DNA of 6,873 nt from Methanobacteriaceae archaeon (GTDB taxonomy: Archaea; Methanobacteriota; Methanobacteria; Methanobacteriales; Methanobacteriaceae). A program made the position numbers and the translations under genes. Below, piece by piece: positions 6,202-6,873 of this stretch. The first letter of the stretch is position 1. The number at the start of each line of letters is the position of its first letter. The stretch spans positions 1 through 6,873 of the forward strand of contig JADGNH010000106.1 of NCBI GenBank assembly GCA_017883605.1. The letters run 5' to 3'. The notes beneath the pieces are model-generated. The model saw only the letters and a list, made by a program, of their open reading frames with translations, had not been told where the DNA came from and did not search any database.

Positions 6202-6209
6202 TTTTTTTT
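6202..6209 (+). terminator. T-tract terminator after the TIGR00269 gene
   Basis: Eight consecutive Ts follow the TAG stop (6195-6197) after four bases, in the 16-bp gap to the convergent DUF1922 gene. Further T-rich sequence continues to 6222. Minus-strand transcripts must end inside the 3' part of the thiolase gene, where CTTCTTTTTTC (complement of about 6170-6180) is a candidate. Confidence 0.5.
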
Positions 6210-6213
6210 ATAA

Positions 6214-6426
6214 TTATATTTTATCGGCTGTGGTGAAGTAAGCGGGACCATACTTCTCTTCCTGGAGCTTTCTCACAATTTCTGAGGCTTCCCGGACATC
6301 TTCCGTTTTTGCCAGAACCCTTCTTTTTCTCACCTTCAAAGTCTTCCCACAAACACATTTTTTCTGGACAACTCCTTTTCTGGTGTACATGGCACGCCCG
6401 CAATCACATCTAAAGATTATATACAT
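6214..6426 (-). CDS. DUF1922 zinc-ribbon protein, MTH1184 homologue
   Basis: The product is 70 aa and closely resembles the small M. thermautotrophicus protein MTH1184, whose solution structure defined DUF1922. Four cysteines in two CxCG pairs (C7, C9 and C24, C26) form a rubredoxin-like zinc knuckle within MYIIFRCDCGRAMYT…KKCVCGK. A basic stretch (VRKRR, 32-36) follows, then a conserved helix ASEIVRKLQEEKYG (47-60). A short tail FTTADKI ends it. The pairs are CxC rather than the usual CxxC. The basic patch could bind nucleic acid, but the function is unknown. The ATG at 6424-6426 follows AAGTGAT (minus strand, 6436-6430) with a rather short spacing of 3 bases. It is convergent with the thiolase gene with a 16-bp gap. 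It is not obviously co-transcribed with the TraB gene 243 bp upstream. Confidence 0.9.
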   Translation of the reverse strand: MYIIFRCDCGRAMYTRKGVVQKKCVCGKTLKVRKRRVLAKTEDVREASEIVRKLQEEKYGPAYFTTADKI

Positions 6427-6470
6427 TGAATCACTTTTTAGAAAATTTATTTATTGAAAATTTTTTTTAA

Positions 6471-6482
6471 ATTTATATTTGG
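6471..6482 (-). promoter_or_regulatory. Candidate TATA box and BRE of the DUF1922 gene
   Basis: On the minus strand CCAAATATAAAT is a reasonable BRE plus TATA box. Transcription would begin near 6450 and leave a leader of about 24 bases that includes the AAGTGAT ribosome binding site. Other TATA-like stretches are nearby in this AT-rich spacer, so the choice is tentative. Confidence 0.4.
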
Positions 6483-6544
6483 TTGATATTAATTTATGAA
6501 TGTTTTTTTTAAGATTGATATTGTTTAAATTTATAATTTTTTTA

Positions 6545-6576
6545 AAATTTCTTGAATAGATTAAATTTCTTGAATA
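6545..6576. repeat. Direct repeat, 14 bp, period 18
   Basis: AAATTTCTTGAATA occurs exactly at 6545-6558 and 6563-6576, an 18-bp period. It lies in the 243-bp spacer (6427-6669) between the TraB-family gene and the DUF1922 gene, upstream of the candidate promoter of the latter. Confidence 0.6.
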
Positions 6577-6603
6577 TAAAAGTCTAATGGGTATAAATTT
6601 TTA

Positions 6604-6638
6604 AAACATTAAGAAGACTTTAAACATTAGGAAGACTT
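6604..6638. repeat. Direct repeat, 17 bp, period 18
   Basis: AAACATTA(A/G)GAAGACTT occurs at 6604-6620 and 6622-6638 with a single mismatch and the same 18-bp period as the unrelated repeat at 6545-6576. It lies just after the end of the TraB-family gene on the minus strand. Confidence 0.6.
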
Positions 6639-6669
6639 GAAATAGGCATAGAAATAAAAGATTTACCCA

Positions 6670-6873
6670 TCAGTTAAATCCCATGATTTTGTTGAAAAGG
6701 GGGAACAGAATGTTGGGTATGGAAAGGAAGGTACCGATGCTGCACCCGATGTTGGCACCGATCACCACCAGGAGCACCCGGAATAGGTTGTTCTGCAGCA
6801 TTTCACGGAAACCCTCGCATTTGGGAAGTGCGGCCAGATCATCCACGGACACTTTCCTCATTTTGGCCTCCAC
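6670..6873 (-). CDS. TraB family membrane protein, C-terminal part (cut by window edge)
   Basis: Sixty-seven codons and the TGA stop (6670-6672) are present; the frame is open to the window edge. The GTG at the edge is an internal valine, not a start. VEAKMRKVSVDDL (1-13) followed by NNLFRVLLVVIGANIGCSIGTFLSIP (28-53) resembles the C-terminal end of archaeal TraB-family proteins, which have a GumN/TraB-like domain followed by membrane helices. The last hydrophobic helix, about residues 31-52, is seen here, with a short tail IMGFN. The family is named after the enterococcal pheromone-shutdown protein, but the role in archaea is unknown. The call rests on a short segment; another polytopic membrane protein is possible. 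Confidence 0.7.
   Translation of the reverse strand: MEAKMRKVSVDDLAALPKCEGFREMLQNNLFRVLLVVIGANIGCSIGTFLSIPNILFPLFNKIMGFN

Noticed and set aside
6221..6403. 60-codon minus-strand frame inside the DUF1922 gene
   Set aside because: It is a frame-shifted shadow of a well-supported conserved gene and has no recognisable domain.

Overview
The window looks like chromosomal DNA of a methanogenic archaeon of the Methanobacteriales, most likely Methanobacterium or a close relative. Three things point there. Intergenic DNA is very AT-rich while genes are moderately AT-rich. Ribosome binding sites are of the AGGTGAT type, with TATA-like boxes and T-tracts of archaeal style. The right half carries homologues of the small proteins known from Methanothermobacter thermautotrophicus as MTH1184 (DUF1922 zinc ribbon) and MTH1187 (thiamine-binding family), together with a TIGR00269 tRNA-thiolation protein and a DegT aminotransferase. 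Species assignment is inference.

Layout, left to right. Positions 1-258 are non-coding. 259-951 (+) is an unrecognised membrane-anchored protein with a tyrosine-rich tail. 1069-2217 (-) is trm1, the tRNA G26 dimethyltransferase, convergent with the first gene; a hairpin lies over its stop codon. 2408-3328 (+) is a CPBP/Abi family intramembrane protease, divergent from trm1. 3329-3722 is a gene-free AT-rich stretch ending in duplicated TATA boxes. 3723-4817 (+) is a DegT/DnrJ/EryC1 sugar aminotransferase. 4818-5005 is a convergent spacer with tandem degenerate repeats. 5006-5308 (-) is the MTH1187-family protein. 5346-6197 (+) is the TIGR00269 (Ncs6/TtuA-like) thiolase. 6214-6426 (-) is the DUF1922 zinc ribbon. 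6670-6873 (-) is the C-terminal end of a TraB-family membrane protein, cut by the window edge.

No operon is evident: nearly every gene is alone in its transcription unit and strands alternate. Two genes act on tRNA (Trm1 on G26; the TIGR00269 protein probably on 2-thiouridine), one is probably in surface-sugar synthesis, and the others are of unclear role. I see no tRNA, rRNA, CRISPR array, insertion sequence or defence cassette.

The most interesting points are: the 37-bp head-to-head gap at 5309-5345, where both genes appear to be leaderless with interleaved TATA boxes; the TIGR00269 protein that lacks the N-terminal zinc finger usual in its family; the duplicated promoter box upstream of the aminotransferase; and the orphan tyrosine-rich protein. 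I do not find convincing evidence of a new multi-gene system.
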